A stretch of DNA of 64,000 nucleotides, taken from the NCBI RefSeq assembly GCF_000722695.1, contig NZ_JPFU01000012.1, positions 1 through 64,000 on the forward strand. Direction: 5' to 3'. The translations under genes and the position numbers were made by a program. This document shows positions 8,790 through 15,999 of the stretch, piece after piece. The notes below the pieces were generated by a model that saw nothing but the letters and a program-made list of their open reading frames with translations, was not told the DNA's origin and made no database searches. How positions within the stretch are numbered: position 1 is the stretch's first letter; each line of letters starts with the position of its first letter. This DNA is from Streptococcus mitis (GTDB lineage Bacteria > Bacillota > Bacilli > Lactobacillales > Streptococcaceae).

Positions 8790-9029
8790 TTACCCCCGTT
8801 TTTCCAATTTGTGCATATCCACTGAATGAAGCACCAAATCACGATACTTCCAAGTTGACACCAAGCAATCTAGTAAGTCTTTATCTTCTACTTTAAAATC
8901 TAATAGGAGCAATAATTTAACTGTGTATTCATTTTTTAGTATCGGTACACTATATGTCACTTCTACCCAATGTTCAAAATCTGATTTAGTTTCTTCAATG
9001 CTTGTAAGTTCCATGTTTAAAATGTTCAT
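8790..9029 (-). CDS. Hypothetical protein, 79 aa
   Basis: Start chosen at 9029 because GGAGGG lies five bases before that ATG; the open frame reaches further upstream without a ribosome site. The product begins MNILNMELTSIEE and has a beta-rich middle (WVEVTYSVPI...YTVKLLLLLDFKV), then WKYRDLVLHSVD near the end. No family recognised. Part of the four-gene accessory cluster. Confidence 0.55.
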   Translation of the reverse strand: MNILNMELTSIEETKSDFEHWVEVTYSVPILKNEYTVKLLLLLDFKVEDKDLLDCLVSTWKYRDLVLHSVDMHKLEKRG

Positions 9030-9097
9030 TTTTCTCCCTCCTACTTTATTATTCGTAAAAGTAAAAGAAAACCACTTAGATTGTTCTAGGTGCTTGT

Positions 9098-9250
9098 TTA
9101 AATTGATTCTAGTTTTAATGTTTTGAGGTATTCTTCCCATTCACGGTCCAAGTCCTCAACAGTTTTATTCTTATTTCGTTCCTGGATGGCATCAAAATCA
9201 ATGTTGTCATCTTCACCTTCCGGCCAATCATAAATATCTTTTTTAGCCAT
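9098..9250 (-). CDS. Hypothetical acidic protein, 50 aa
   Basis: Starts MAKKDIYDWPEGED and is strongly acidic, with a predicted helix (TVEDLDREWEEYLKTLKLE) at the C-terminus. The ATG at 9250 is preceded by GGAAGG at 10 bases and follows the stop of the upstream 39-aa frame by one base; a TTG start 51 bases upstream lacks a ribosome site. Small acidic proteins of satellites and phages can be DNA mimics or inhibitors, but that is only a possibility. Confidence 0.5.
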   Translation of the reverse strand: MAKKDIYDWPEGEDDNIDFDAIQERNKNKTVEDLDREWEEYLKTLKLESI

Positions 9251-9251
9251 A

Positions 9252-9371
9252 TCATTCAATCCTTCCAAATTCAAAACCGAACACTTCGGATAATAATTCA
9301 AGAGTTTTTTCTTGTGCTACAACTTCAGTATAATCCTTCTTCGCAAACTTTTCAATATTATCTTTATACAT
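9252..9371 (-). CDS. Possible 39-aa protein, perhaps N-terminally truncated
   Basis: Frame starts ATG at 9371 and ends TGA one base before the next gene. It begins MYKDNIEKFAKKDYTEVV. No ribosome site precedes the ATG. A nearby ATG in another frame (reading MKNLFTN, about 20 bases upstream) suggests the original start was shifted out by a one-base change, so this may be a small pseudogene. Confidence 0.35.
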   Translation of the reverse strand: MYKDNIEKFAKKDYTEVVAQEKTLELLSEVFGFEFGRIE

Positions 9372-9399
9372 TGGTAAATAGATTTTTCATAGATTAATA

Positions 9400-9522
9400 T
9401 TAACCTCTAAATTAAAACAAAAAGCGTAAACCCGAATCCCGCAAAAGAAAAGGTAAACGCTAAGAGGTTGGGGCAAAAGCCCTTTACACCTCTATTTTAT
9501 CAAATACCACTTGAAAAAACAA
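9400..9522 (-). promoter_or_regulatory. Late promoter and structured leader of the accessory cluster
   Basis: Minus-strand -35 TTGTTT (9517-9522) and extended -10 TGATAAAAT (-10 at 9494-9499), spacer 17. Downstream the transcript would start with AGAGGTG...CCTCTT enclosing a GGGC/GCCC hairpin (about 9455-9493). The unit lies just behind the ArpU-like gene, whose family activates late transcription, and points at the four small genes 8478-9371. Nothing else is seen between 9372 and 9629. Confidence 0.6.
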
Positions 9523-9629
9523 TGCTCATACAAGCCCCAGATTCGTTTCTAAGGGCTTTTAGTTTACCCATGGTGTTTTAATCGTCTAGCACGCAATAAA
9601 GCGAATACGGGCGAATATGAAGCCTCATC

Positions 9630-9950
9630 TTACTTATATACTTCCAGCTCTCCGTTCTGGTGGATTCTCGCAAAGTTTAAGACGGATATTTGTTTGTACC
9701 GGTGATAACTAGTGGAGCTAGTACCTGCCATTTCTACGCATTCGCTCATTGTTTTCTTTCTCATATAGCAATAATGGATAATAAAGTATTTTCTGGCTCG
9801 CTTGTTCTCTATGCTGTTAATGTCGTGGGCGAATATTTCCAACCCCTCACGGATTGCTTTTTCATGCTCACCGCTCAAATTCCACTGATCAGGTAAGACA
9901 AGTTTCCAAGCCTCTTCATCGATACTAACTTGGTTTTCACTTCCTGCCAT
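9630..9950 (-). CDS. ArpU-like late transcriptional regulator
   Basis: 106 residues. The C-terminal half looks like a sigma-region-4-type HTH: RARKYFIIHYCYMRKKTMSE, then SSTSYHRYKQISVLNFARI and the closing NGELEVY typical of ArpU proteins, which control late (packaging or lysis) transcription in Gram-positive phages. Shorter than the usual ~140 residues, and its only ATG overlaps the upstream gene by 76 bases with no usable ribosome site, so an N-terminal truncation or frameshift relative to the ancestor is likely. A promoter directed at the accessory genes follows it. Confidence 0.55.
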   Translation of the reverse strand: MAGSENQVSIDEEAWKLVLPDQWNLSGEHEKAIREGLEIFAHDINSIENKRARKYFIIHYCYMRKKTMSECVEMAGTSSTSYHRYKQISVLNFARIHQNGELEVYK

Positions 9951-10192
9951 CCTCTGGAAACGTAGAAAGTAAGTCGCTTAATCCTCTGAAGCGTATCCTC
10001 TTTTAGTTTTAGAACACTTATAAGATTGTTCTCTATCTTGTTCTCTCTGCTTGCCTGTACCCTGCTATGGCTTAGTGTTGGCTTTTCGATAATACCACCT
10101 TCCAGGGCTTCCAATTCCAAATATAAGCCTTTGATTTCCTTGCTTATCCACTTAACGCCCTCTAGTTTTTCTTTTACCTGCTCTGGTGTCAT
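9875..10192 (-). CDS. Small phage protein, DUF1492-like N-terminal part
   Basis: 105 residues from the ATG at 10192, preceded by a strong GAGGAGG. Begins MTPEQVKEKLEGVKWISKEI and is helical, ending a coiled segment with LKLKEDTLQRIKRL. Phage DUF1492 proteins continue from such a segment into an HTH; here the frame instead runs through the start of the ArpU-like gene and ends with unrelated residues (SYLISGI). The C-terminal 30 residues may therefore result from a frameshift that detached the HTH now annotated separately. Confidence 0.5.
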   Translation of the reverse strand: MTPEQVKEKLEGVKWISKEIKGLYLELEALEGGIIEKPTLSHSRVQASRENKIENNLISVLKLKEDTLQRIKRLTFYVSRGWQEVKTKLVSMKRLGNLSYLISGI

Positions 10193-10330
10193 GCCTCGGC
10201 CTCCTCTATGATATAATATTTTTATTGGGTATATCACAAAGGAGTCAGCTATGCTGGCTTTTTTTCGTTTTCTCGGCGTTCGCTCGGAGTTCAAGTATAT
10301 TCTCCTTATCTGATTGATAACTGATAAGCT

Positions 10331-10578
10331 CTATTCATCACAAAAACCTATATTGTCCCAGAATATCCGCAATCCTTTTGTATTTTTAATTCGTGAAATA
10401 TCTTTTTCTGCTGCTTCTTTTGTCGGATAGACTTCTATAATATCTTTGGGATTTTTCCACCTATCCTATATCTTACCTCAAAATGTCCAGTATCAATCTG
10501 CGTCAAAAACACGGTATCAACTTCATCAACCACCGCTAACTTATTCAACTTATTTAAACGGTTTTTAATCGCCTTCAT
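10331..10578 (-). pseudogene. Small phage gene split by one frameshift
   Basis: From ATG 10578 the frame reads MKAIKNRLNKLNKLAVVDEV and on to HFEVRYRIGGK before a stop. In the next frame the coding continues naturally as RWKNPKDIIEVYPTKEAAE and ends GFCDE with TAG at 10331. The total of 248 bases is one short of a multiple of three, so a single-base change near 10455-10462 breaks an ~82-residue protein. Family not recognised. It overlaps the TerS-like gene by 14 bases. Confidence 0.65.
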
Positions 10579-10939
10579 CTAGTATCTTCGCCTCTAATAT
10601 TTCTAATTGCTCTACTACTTCAACCATTTCAACCGCCTTATAAGCCATGTTTAGAATGCTCTGGGCGCTCTGTTGTCTCGCATACGGGCTTACTGTCTTA
10701 TCAAGCATGATTTCCCGTAATACATTGACTGCCTCAACACTTGCATTCTGTAACAGCGTAGTAGACTCCTTGAGTTGTTCGCTACGTCTTTCACGGTAAA
10801 TTCTCTTAAAGGTTGCATCGTTCAAGTAATTGTAAGCCGTCTTTCTGGTGATCTCACTTAATTCACTAGCTTTTTTTACATTCCCAGTCATGAGATAATT
10901 GGCCATAAATATTTCTTTTTTTCTGCTTAATTCTGTCAA
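10565..10939 (-). CDS. Terminase-small-subunit-like HTH protein
   Basis: 124 residues from a TTG start at 10939 that has GAGGTG eight bases upstream. N-terminal HTH (residues about 5-45: KKEIFMANYLMTGNVKKASELSE, then TRKTAYNYLND), followed by an alpha-helical oligomerisation-type segment (SVEAVNVLREIMLD...ARQQSAQSILNMAYKAVEMVE). This is the layout of small terminase subunits and related phBC6A51-type HTH proteins. In PICIs a TerS redirects helper packaging to the satellite genome. No large terminase accompanies it, which fits a satellite. A plain regulator remains possible. Confidence 0.6.
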   Translation of the reverse strand: MTELSRKKEIFMANYLMTGNVKKASELSEITRKTAYNYLNDATFKRIYRERRSEQLKESTTLLQNASVEAVNVLREIMLDKTVSPYARQQSAQSILNMAYKAVEMVEVVEQLEILEAKILDEGD

Positions 10940-10956
10940 ATACTAGTCACCTCACT

Positions 10957-11223
10957 TTATTGCTCTAATTCTGGAAACTCACTTATCCCAGTCATTTCCC
11001 TAAGTTCATCCATACGTTTTTTTGATTTCTTATAGTCTGCTAGCTTAATATCTTTAAATGGTGTTTTAATAAAATCATCCATATCTATCTTTATTTCATC
11101 TTGCTGAAAAGCAAATCTTAAACAATCCACATATAAAGATATACATTCATCGGTTGTTGCATATTCCGTCTTTCCAGCATACTCTTCTAACTTTTCTAGT
11201 CTTGCTTTTAAACTTCTAACCAT
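10957..11223 (-). CDS. Hypothetical protein, 88 aa
   Basis: Begins MVRSLKARLEKLEEYAG, an amphipathic helix, then ECISLYVDCLRFAFQQ and a charged C-terminus (KKSKKRMDELREMTGISEFPE). ATG at 11223 is preceded by GAGGTAGGGG. The LKARLEKLE opening is common in small phage proteins next to terminase genes. No function is recognised. Confidence 0.6.
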   Translation of the reverse strand: MVRSLKARLEKLEEYAGKTEYATTDECISLYVDCLRFAFQQDEIKIDMDDFIKTPFKDIKLADYKKSKKRMDELREMTGISEFPELEQ

Positions 11224-11286
11224 TCCCCTACCTCGTGTGTAATTCTGTCTGATTTATGTAAAAAAAGGGGATTGCTCCCCTCCACA

Positions 11287-11526
11287 TCACAAACCTAACA
11301 AACCACGTCTTTCTTTGCCCAGTAGTTTATCATATAGGGCTTTATCCTTCTCATATAGTTCATGTCTACGCTTATAGCCCATAGCCTTAAACTCTTCAAG
11401 GGTTACAGCTTCCTCTTCGTAAGATTTTGAAATACTTTCTACGTTCTTGGCAAGCCCCTGCAGTAAGTCAGCTTGTCTCTTCTCTTCTTCGATTTCTTGA
11501 AATAGTTGTTTATATTCATCTTTCAT
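11287..11526 (-). CDS. Hypothetical coiled-coil protein, 79 aa
   Basis: Almost entirely helical and charged (LFQEIEEEKRQADLLQGLAK), with a GYKRRHELYEKDKALYDKLLG segment in the C-terminal third. Its ATG overlaps the stop codon of the upstream 199-aa gene (TAATG), so the two are translationally coupled and probably work together. Family not recognised. Confidence 0.6.
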   Translation of the reverse strand: MKDEYKQLFQEIEEEKRQADLLQGLAKNVESISKSYEEEAVTLEEFKAMGYKRRHELYEKDKALYDKLLGKERRGLLGL

Positions 11527-12125
11527 TATTGTTCTCCCTCAAAATAGTTAATACGATTCACAAAATAAGCCAAATCATCACTCGGATCTAAATAGCGGTG
11601 CTGGCTTCCCATATAGCCAGCTACACCACTGTAAATGTAAGGCTTACTTACTCCACTATATTCTGGAGACGTATTCAGGCGGTCAAATAACTCTTCGATA
11701 CCTGTTTCTCTTACCTCATCCGCCAATCTTTTAGCAGTATTTTTGTAGTTTTCATTATAATTCGCAATTAACTCCAGAAGCTCAATAGATTTCTGTTTAA
11801 TTTCTTGGCGCTGACGTTTCACTGTTTCATCTTGCTCTAATGCTGTTTCTAAATAACCTAACGCATTGATTTTTCTAGCATCTGCTACGATTGAGTTAAT
11901 CCGTTCTTTTTCGAGTTTTGTTCTTTGCTCTTTCATATCGGCAATATATTTCTCTTTAGAGTTGACTGCCTTAAAATCTTCAAAAGTTTGTAACTCAGCT
12001 TTCTTAGATTTAATAGCCTCAACTTCTTTTTCGGTTTTCTTGATTTCCTCATCAAAGCGATCAAAAATCTCTAATTGAGTCCGTACTTTGTCCATCTGGT
12101 TTTTGACTTCTTGCAATGTTGGCAT
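11526..12125 (-). CDS. Hypothetical coiled-coil protein, 199 aa
   Basis: Start at 12125 because GGAGG lies nine bases before that ATG. Residues 1-130 form a long charged coiled coil (KNQMDKVRTQLEIFDRFDEE, KTEKEVEAIKSKKAELQTF). The C-terminal part is non-coiled (KPYIYSGVAGYMGSQHRYLD). Upstream is a hairpin terminator, so it may have its own promoter or depend on read-through. Satellites encode coiled-coil proteins that redirect or block helper capsids; that role here is speculation from position and shape. Confidence 0.6.
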   Translation of the reverse strand: MPTLQEVKNQMDKVRTQLEIFDRFDEEIKKTEKEVEAIKSKKAELQTFEDFKAVNSKEKYIADMKEQRTKLEKERINSIVADARKINALGYLETALEQDETVKRQRQEIKQKSIELLELIANYNENYKNTAKRLADEVRETGIEELFDRLNTSPEYSGVSKPYIYSGVAGYMGSQHRYLDPSDDLAYFVNRINYFEGEQ

Positions 12126-12149
12126 TTCTTTTTCCTCCAATCTTTCCAA

Positions 12150-12208
12150 AAACAAAAGAGGCATAGCTAAAATAGATTACTCTACTTTATGCTATACCTC
12201 TGATTTTT
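12150..12208. terminator. Bidirectional hairpin between island operons
   Basis: AGAGGCATAGC (12157-12167) pairs with GCTATACCTCT (12191-12201). T-rich tracts follow on both strands (TTTTGTTTTT on the minus strand, GATTTTTTC on the plus strand). It separates the origin-proximal small genes from the 11526-12125 gene. Confidence 0.6.
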
Positions 12209-12367
12209 TCAGTCAGTATTCTTTTTAAATATTGTTGTTTTAGATTCCACGCTGGAGACAATCTCGCCGTCTTGTATTTTAAGCGTGATACTACCAAACC
12301 TTGGAACCTCTAACAGTTTTATTATACCATAACTTTTGAAATAAATAAAGCCTTCTTGTATCTCCAT
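12209..12367 (-). CDS. Small protein, YezD/DUF2292-like, 52 aa
   Basis: ATG at 12367 with GAGAGG five bases upstream. The core KLLEVPRFGSITLKIQDGEI resembles the YezD (DUF2292) pattern of a short strand pair ending YGSIxIxIxDGxI. No function is known for that family. Too short for automated gene calls but well supported by its ribosome site and the tight spacing to the 57-aa gene upstream. Confidence 0.6.
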   Translation of the reverse strand: MEIQEGFIYFKSYGIIKLLEVPRFGSITLKIQDGEIVSSVESKTTIFKKNTD

Positions 12368-12381
12368 GTTTACCTCTCATG

Positions 12382-12555
12382 CTATTTGTATAGAACCATC
12401 ACACTGGTCAATGCCCCTATGCTCTCATAGTGTCCCTCTGTTGCTTCTGAATGTCTCACATCTACTACTTCAACAGTTGCCATGAAATCATTTACTTCCT
12501 GTTCAAACTCTTCTTTACTTTCCCAAAAATGATGATAAAATAGTTTAATTTTCAT
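12382..12555 (-). CDS. Small protein, Cse60-like, 57 aa
   Basis: Begins MKIKLFYHHFWESKEEFEQE and continues VNDFMATVEVVDVRHSEA, ending SVMVLYK. This alpha/beta pattern (MKxKxF...EFxxxVNxFM...VxDIxxS...Y) matches the short Cse60-type proteins common in Gram-positive phages, of unknown role. AAGGA is six to eight bases upstream of the ATG. It lies 14 bases before the YezD-like gene. Confidence 0.6.
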   Translation of the reverse strand: MKIKLFYHHFWESKEEFEQEVNDFMATVEVVDVRHSEATEGHYESIGALTSVMVLYK

Positions 12556-12645
12556 GTTGTTTTTCCTTTTTCTGTTTTCAGGGTGTCACTAGTAGTTACA
12601 CCATTGCAAGGGGGTCGATACTATCTACCCCATTTTGTTAAATTT

Positions 12646-12843
12646 TTAGTGTTTGTCAGGTACTGCTCTTAGTTCGTCAAGTTCTTCAAAGACCTGCTCA
12701 AACTTTTCCGCTATTTTAATCACGTTCACATTATTCACCGATGAATTATAGTTCGCATTCTCAATAAATCCATCTAGTACCTCACTTATCCGCTCAATGT
12801 TTTCTTCTAGTCTATTCACTCTTTGACAAATGTTCATCGCCAC
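12646..12843 (-). CDS. Hypothetical helical protein, 65 aa
   Basis: GTG start at 12843 with AAAGGAG eight bases upstream; an internal ATG two codons later is also possible. Helical throughout (NRLEENIERISEVLDGFIEN and KIAEKFEQVFEELDELRA). No family recognised. First gene beyond the putative origin. Confidence 0.55.
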   Translation of the reverse strand: MAMNICQRVNRLEENIERISEVLDGFIENANYNSSVNNVNVIKIAEKFEQVFEELDELRAVPDKH

Positions 12844-12859
12844 CTGGTTTGCTCCTTTT

Positions 12860-13170
12860 TCTCTCAGATTAGGTTTTGATTAGGTTTAAAAAATAACCCT
12901 TTAAAAGCCTATTATATAAGCGTTTCAAGGGTATTAGATTAGGGTTAGTTTTACTTTCCAAGTTCGCGCCTATATAACACGTTTATATATATTTTTATAT
13001 AAAGATATTAGAAATAAAAACTAACCTACTAACCCAAATACTCGCAAAGACTTTTATATCAACGTTTACAAAGGTTAACATTTAGGTTATGTTTCTATTT
13101 TTTGCATAACCTAAATTGCTATAACCCTTGATGTAATTGGTTTTTTAGTATTAAATTTCCTAACCTAAAT
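12860..13170. other. Putative satellite replication origin with TTAGGTT iterons
   Basis: A gene-free, very AT-rich 300-base stretch directly 3' of the helicase/Rep gene. It holds repeated TTAGGTT/AACCTAA motifs: two direct GATTAGGTTT copies (12867 and 12878), GATTAGGGTTAG (12937), CTAACCTACTAACCC (13021), a perfect 12-bp inverted repeat ATTTAGGTTATG...CATAACCTAAAT (13080-13116, 13-base loop) and TAACCTAAAT (13161) inside the Rep stop region. SaPI-type islands have iteron origins immediately downstream of rep, so origin is the best reading. Confidence 0.65.
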
Positions 13171-14716
13171 CTTCATCTTCTAAGTGTATTCCCCATACCC
13201 CTTTGACAAATCTTTTACGTTGAAAACCTTGTGGGTCAAGTACTTCATAAAACTTAGGGCTAACCGTTCCATTTTTAGCTGAGTACTTATATGACGTTGT
13301 TTTTTCCAATTCGGTCATTACTGCATTGCTAAATTGTCCAAGTTTAGGTTTATCTATCCCAATATCTTCAGCAAACTCTTTTAATTTATTTCTTGCAATA
13401 AACATTGGAACATGGTTTATTTCATGCCACCTGTTTGGTATGTAGAAATTCTCTACCCAAACTTTGATATAATCGTTATCGTTTTTATACTTGCTAAGCA
13501 TTTCTTGTACCGCTTTAGGTTCTATAAAGCTATCAAAATCTGGCATATTTAAAACTTTAAACAAAACCCACTCTAGTAGCTCTTTGTTCTTTATAAATCG
13601 GTCTTTGATTTCATGACGTTCTTTCTGACCGTTAAAATCTGCACGGAAAGGAATGATACAAAGACGTCTATACCACCCCATCGTCTTATTTCTAGATCTA
13701 GGCAAATCATTGCCCGAAAAGATACACAATAGTCTGAAACGTGCTTCCACGGGTTGCAAGCTTTTTTTATTGACCTGCACTGGATCTCCACTAATTACAC
13801 TCATAAGATCAGAAACTTCATCCAGGTACTTGTTAGAAATATCATCTCCAATATTACAAACCTTTCCTTCCAAAGCGCCCAAATAGAACTCTTTCCCGAA
13901 TTGGTCAGGTTTCAAATTACTAATATTTGACCGTCCTATTAAATTCTCCAGCAAGGCTTGAAAAGTACCCTTTCCATTATTACCATCTCCAACCATTAGC
14001 ACCATTTTCTTACGTGTTCGGTTGGGATTGATAGCCTCGTTTATGACTTGCCACAATAAAGCTACAACTTCTTTATCGTTAACTGCTAATGTCTCTAACC
14101 ATCTATCAAAATCAAACCAACCATCTAAAATCGGCTTTCTAGCACTTGGATTGTAACTTGTTTGTATCTTACTGGTAATGACAAAATTAGGACTAAATTC
14201 CTCTAGTCTATGAGTTTTAATATTATAAACTCCATTTGCTACTGGAATATATCGGTAATCGTCCAGCGGTTTTTTCATTTTTGTTTCTGTACGGATAAAA
14301 GATATAAGTTCCGTGAAGAACTTGTTAGAGGTCAAACGTGAGTCATATTTTAAAAGCAATTTTCGGAAAATGTCGTTACTTGATACATAATGGCCTAAAT
14401 CCAAGTGGTAAAGATATAGCTTACTAATATCACTTATTGCACCCTCACCTATAAAGGTAAAATGGCAAATTTCCTGTAACGCTTTGGCTACGATTGCAAC
14501 ACTTGGTCGTGAGATTTCTACCCTTTCGTTTTTCTTTCCTTCATTGACAATATAGGAGTTTTCTTTACGCCATTGATCTCCAAGTTCCCAAATCCTGCTA
14601 TATAATTCCTTCATCGTTCTAGGAGGTTGTTCTTGCTCTCTGACCTCCGTGATTTCACTTTCTAGGTTTTCTAATTCTTCTAGTTCTATGGTTCTAACCT
14701 CTCTTTCTGTATTCAG
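13160..14716 (-). CDS. SF3 helicase / phage-plasmid primase C-terminal (P4/D5 type) replication protein
   Basis: Replication helicase that should unwind the satellite origin. Counted from the internal ATG at 14614 (484 aa), Walker A GDGNNGKGT is at 209-217, Walker B CNIGDD near 253-258 and the SF3 motif FSGNDLPRSRN at 299-309, followed by YRRLCIIPF. No ribosome site precedes that ATG, and the frame stays open and protein-like upstream (NTEREVRTIELEELENLESE) to a CTG at 14716 inside the primase gene. So the true start is probably upstream and non-ATG, or made by coupling with the primase. Putative iterons lie immediately downstream. Confidence 0.8.
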   Translation of the reverse strand: MNTEREVRTIELEELENLESEITEVREQEQPPRTMKELYSRIWELGDQWRKENSYIVNEGKKNERVEISRPSVAIVAKALQEICHFTFIGEGAISDISKLYLYHLDLGHYVSSNDIFRKLLLKYDSRLTSNKFFTELISFIRTETKMKKPLDDYRYIPVANGVYNIKTHRLEEFSPNFVITSKIQTSYNPSARKPILDGWFDFDRWLETLAVNDKEVVALLWQVINEAINPNRTRKKMVLMVGDGNNGKGTFQALLENLIGRSNISNLKPDQFGKEFYLGALEGKVCNIGDDISNKYLDEVSDLMSVISGDPVQVNKKSLQPVEARFRLLCIFSGNDLPRSRNKTMGWYRRLCIIPFRADFNGQKERHEIKDRFIKNKELLEWVLFKVLNMPDFDSFIEPKAVQEMLSKYKNDNDYIKVWVENFYIPNRWHEINHVPMFIARNKLKEFAEDIGIDKPKLGQFSNAVMTELEKTTSYKYSAKNGTVSPKFYEVLDPQGFQRKRFVKGVWGIHLEDEDLG

Positions 14717-15560
14717 CCCGTGCTATGCTGCTAAAAGTACGGTCTAACTCTTCAATTGGTAATGGTTCACTTGTGACGCTATTAGCTATCTTAGATAGTT
14801 CATAAGCCGTTTTTAGGTCGCAATCAACCCACTTATTAAAGAGTAAGCCTACAAAGCGTGTCAGTGCTACGTTACGCCCTCCCTCGTCTCCAAATCCGTT
14901 GAAAAGCGTGTCAATGATCCTCATGGTCATAGATTTCTGACCACTTGGTCTTGGAGTGTATGGAAGACTTGTAGCATTCTGTTCGACTGGTTCAGCCGTT
15001 GTCTTTGGTACTGGATAGTCAAGTCCATGCTCCACAATCTTTTGATAACTCTCTGGGTCTCCTGTTGTTACTGGTAGTCCTTGGAGTTGTGACCATGTTA
15101 AACTGGCCATGTCAAAGGATAGACCAATCTTGTCAGCAATCTCTTTCACTACCTGCTTATAGGTTGCCTCATTCATCACGTTGTCAGGCTTCACTACAAG
15201 GCGAAAACGGGGCTTTTCTAAGCTATGTTTGATAGTCGGGTATAAGATGTATGAGTAGCCAAACAAAGCGCTAGAAATGGCTTTTATGAAGTCCTCAGAC
15301 GTCCCCTGTATATCGTCATAATCAAGGAAAATCAAATCCCGATAGATTAGATTGGAGTTGTTTCGCTTGTAACTGCCATTCTTTTCTGGTGTTACTTTCC
15401 CACTGATACAGTATGGCGCTTGTGTTCGTTTGAAGTCTTCGATATTCCCCCCTTCAGAGACTACCAAAGGCTTAAAACGTTCAATATACTGGAACGGCTC
15501 AAGCTTATCAAATGGATAAACAAGATTATTTTGAAAGCCTTTAGCTTCATAAATTACCAT
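14694..15560 (-). CDS. Primase (prim-pol type with PriCT-like C-terminus)
   Basis: 288 residues. LIYRDLIFLDYDDIQ (about 71-85) gives the acidic metal-binding residues of archaeo-eukaryotic-type prim-pol enzymes, and KPRFRLVVKP near 117 fits the second conserved strand. The C-terminal 80 residues (RIIDTLFNGFGDEGGRNVAL then FVGLLFNKW) match the helical primase C-terminal domain. It should make primers at the satellite origin together with the overlapping helicase. ATG at 15560 follows the preceding small gene by one base, with AAAGGAGG upstream. Confidence 0.8.
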   Translation of the reverse strand: MVIYEAKGFQNNLVYPFDKLEPFQYIERFKPLVVSEGGNIEDFKRTQAPYCISGKVTPEKNGSYKRNNSNLIYRDLIFLDYDDIQGTSEDFIKAISSALFGYSYILYPTIKHSLEKPRFRLVVKPDNVMNEATYKQVVKEIADKIGLSFDMASLTWSQLQGLPVTTGDPESYQKIVEHGLDYPVPKTTAEPVEQNATSLPYTPRPSGQKSMTMRIIDTLFNGFGDEGGRNVALTRFVGLLFNKWVDCDLKTAYELSKIANSVTSEPLPIEELDRTFSSIARAEYRKRG

Positions 15561-15561
15561 A

Positions 15562-15708
15562 TCAGCCTCCTTTTCTACGTTTCTTTCTCAATTTCTTCAA
15601 TCGTTTTTCCTCTTTGATTTGGGCTAATGTTCTACCACGGTTTTTATACACTTTAACATCATGATAATGTCCTTTATTATCTGCTGGGTGAATACTATAC
15701 CTAGCCAT
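15562..15708 (-). CDS. Small basic protein, 48 aa
   Basis: Begins MARYSIHPADNKGHYHDVKV and ends in a lysine/arginine-rich tail (RLKKLRKKRRKGG). A GGGGGTGG ribosome site precedes ATG 15708. Its TGA is followed after one base by the primase ATG, and its own tail region supplies the primase ribosome site. The basic tail suggests nucleic-acid binding. No named family is recognised. Confidence 0.6.
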   Translation of the reverse strand: MARYSIHPADNKGHYHDVKVYKNRGRTLAQIKEEKRLKKLRKKRRKGG

Positions 15709-15719
15709 TCTTCCACCCC

Positions 15720-15986
15720 CTAATCTACTGCAAGAAAATTGTAAATATCACTCTTGCGGTAATAAACTTTCTTACTACTTTCAAATGGTGAACGGAGCGG
15801 TTTCAAACCTTCTTTTTCCCAATTATTTAACGTAGTTCCACTAATACCAAGTTTTTTGAGTAAGTCAGGCCTAGAAATCAAGTCCCAGTTGTCATCACGT
15901 TGCTTTTCCAGTTCCATCCTTTTAGCCAAGTGATCTCCCACTTTCTCCAGTAATTCAAGCTCTGCTTCTCTTGATAACAGTTGCAT
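15720..15986 (-). CDS. HTH DNA-binding protein (excisionase/MerR-like fold)
   Basis: 88 residues from ATG 15986 (AAAGGGG upstream). The second half WDLISRPDLLKKLGISGTTL then NNWEKEGLKPLRSP and VYYRKSDIYNFL has the winged-HTH layout of excisionases and MerR N-termini. It could be the excisionase or an activator of the replication genes. The integrase lies at the other end of the early region, so the sequence does not decide between these roles. Confidence 0.65.
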   Translation of the reverse strand: MQLLSREAELELLEKVGDHLAKRMELEKQRDDNWDLISRPDLLKKLGISGTTLNNWEKEGLKPLRSPFESSKKVYYRKSDIYNFLAVD

Positions 15987-15999
15987 ATTACACCCCTTT

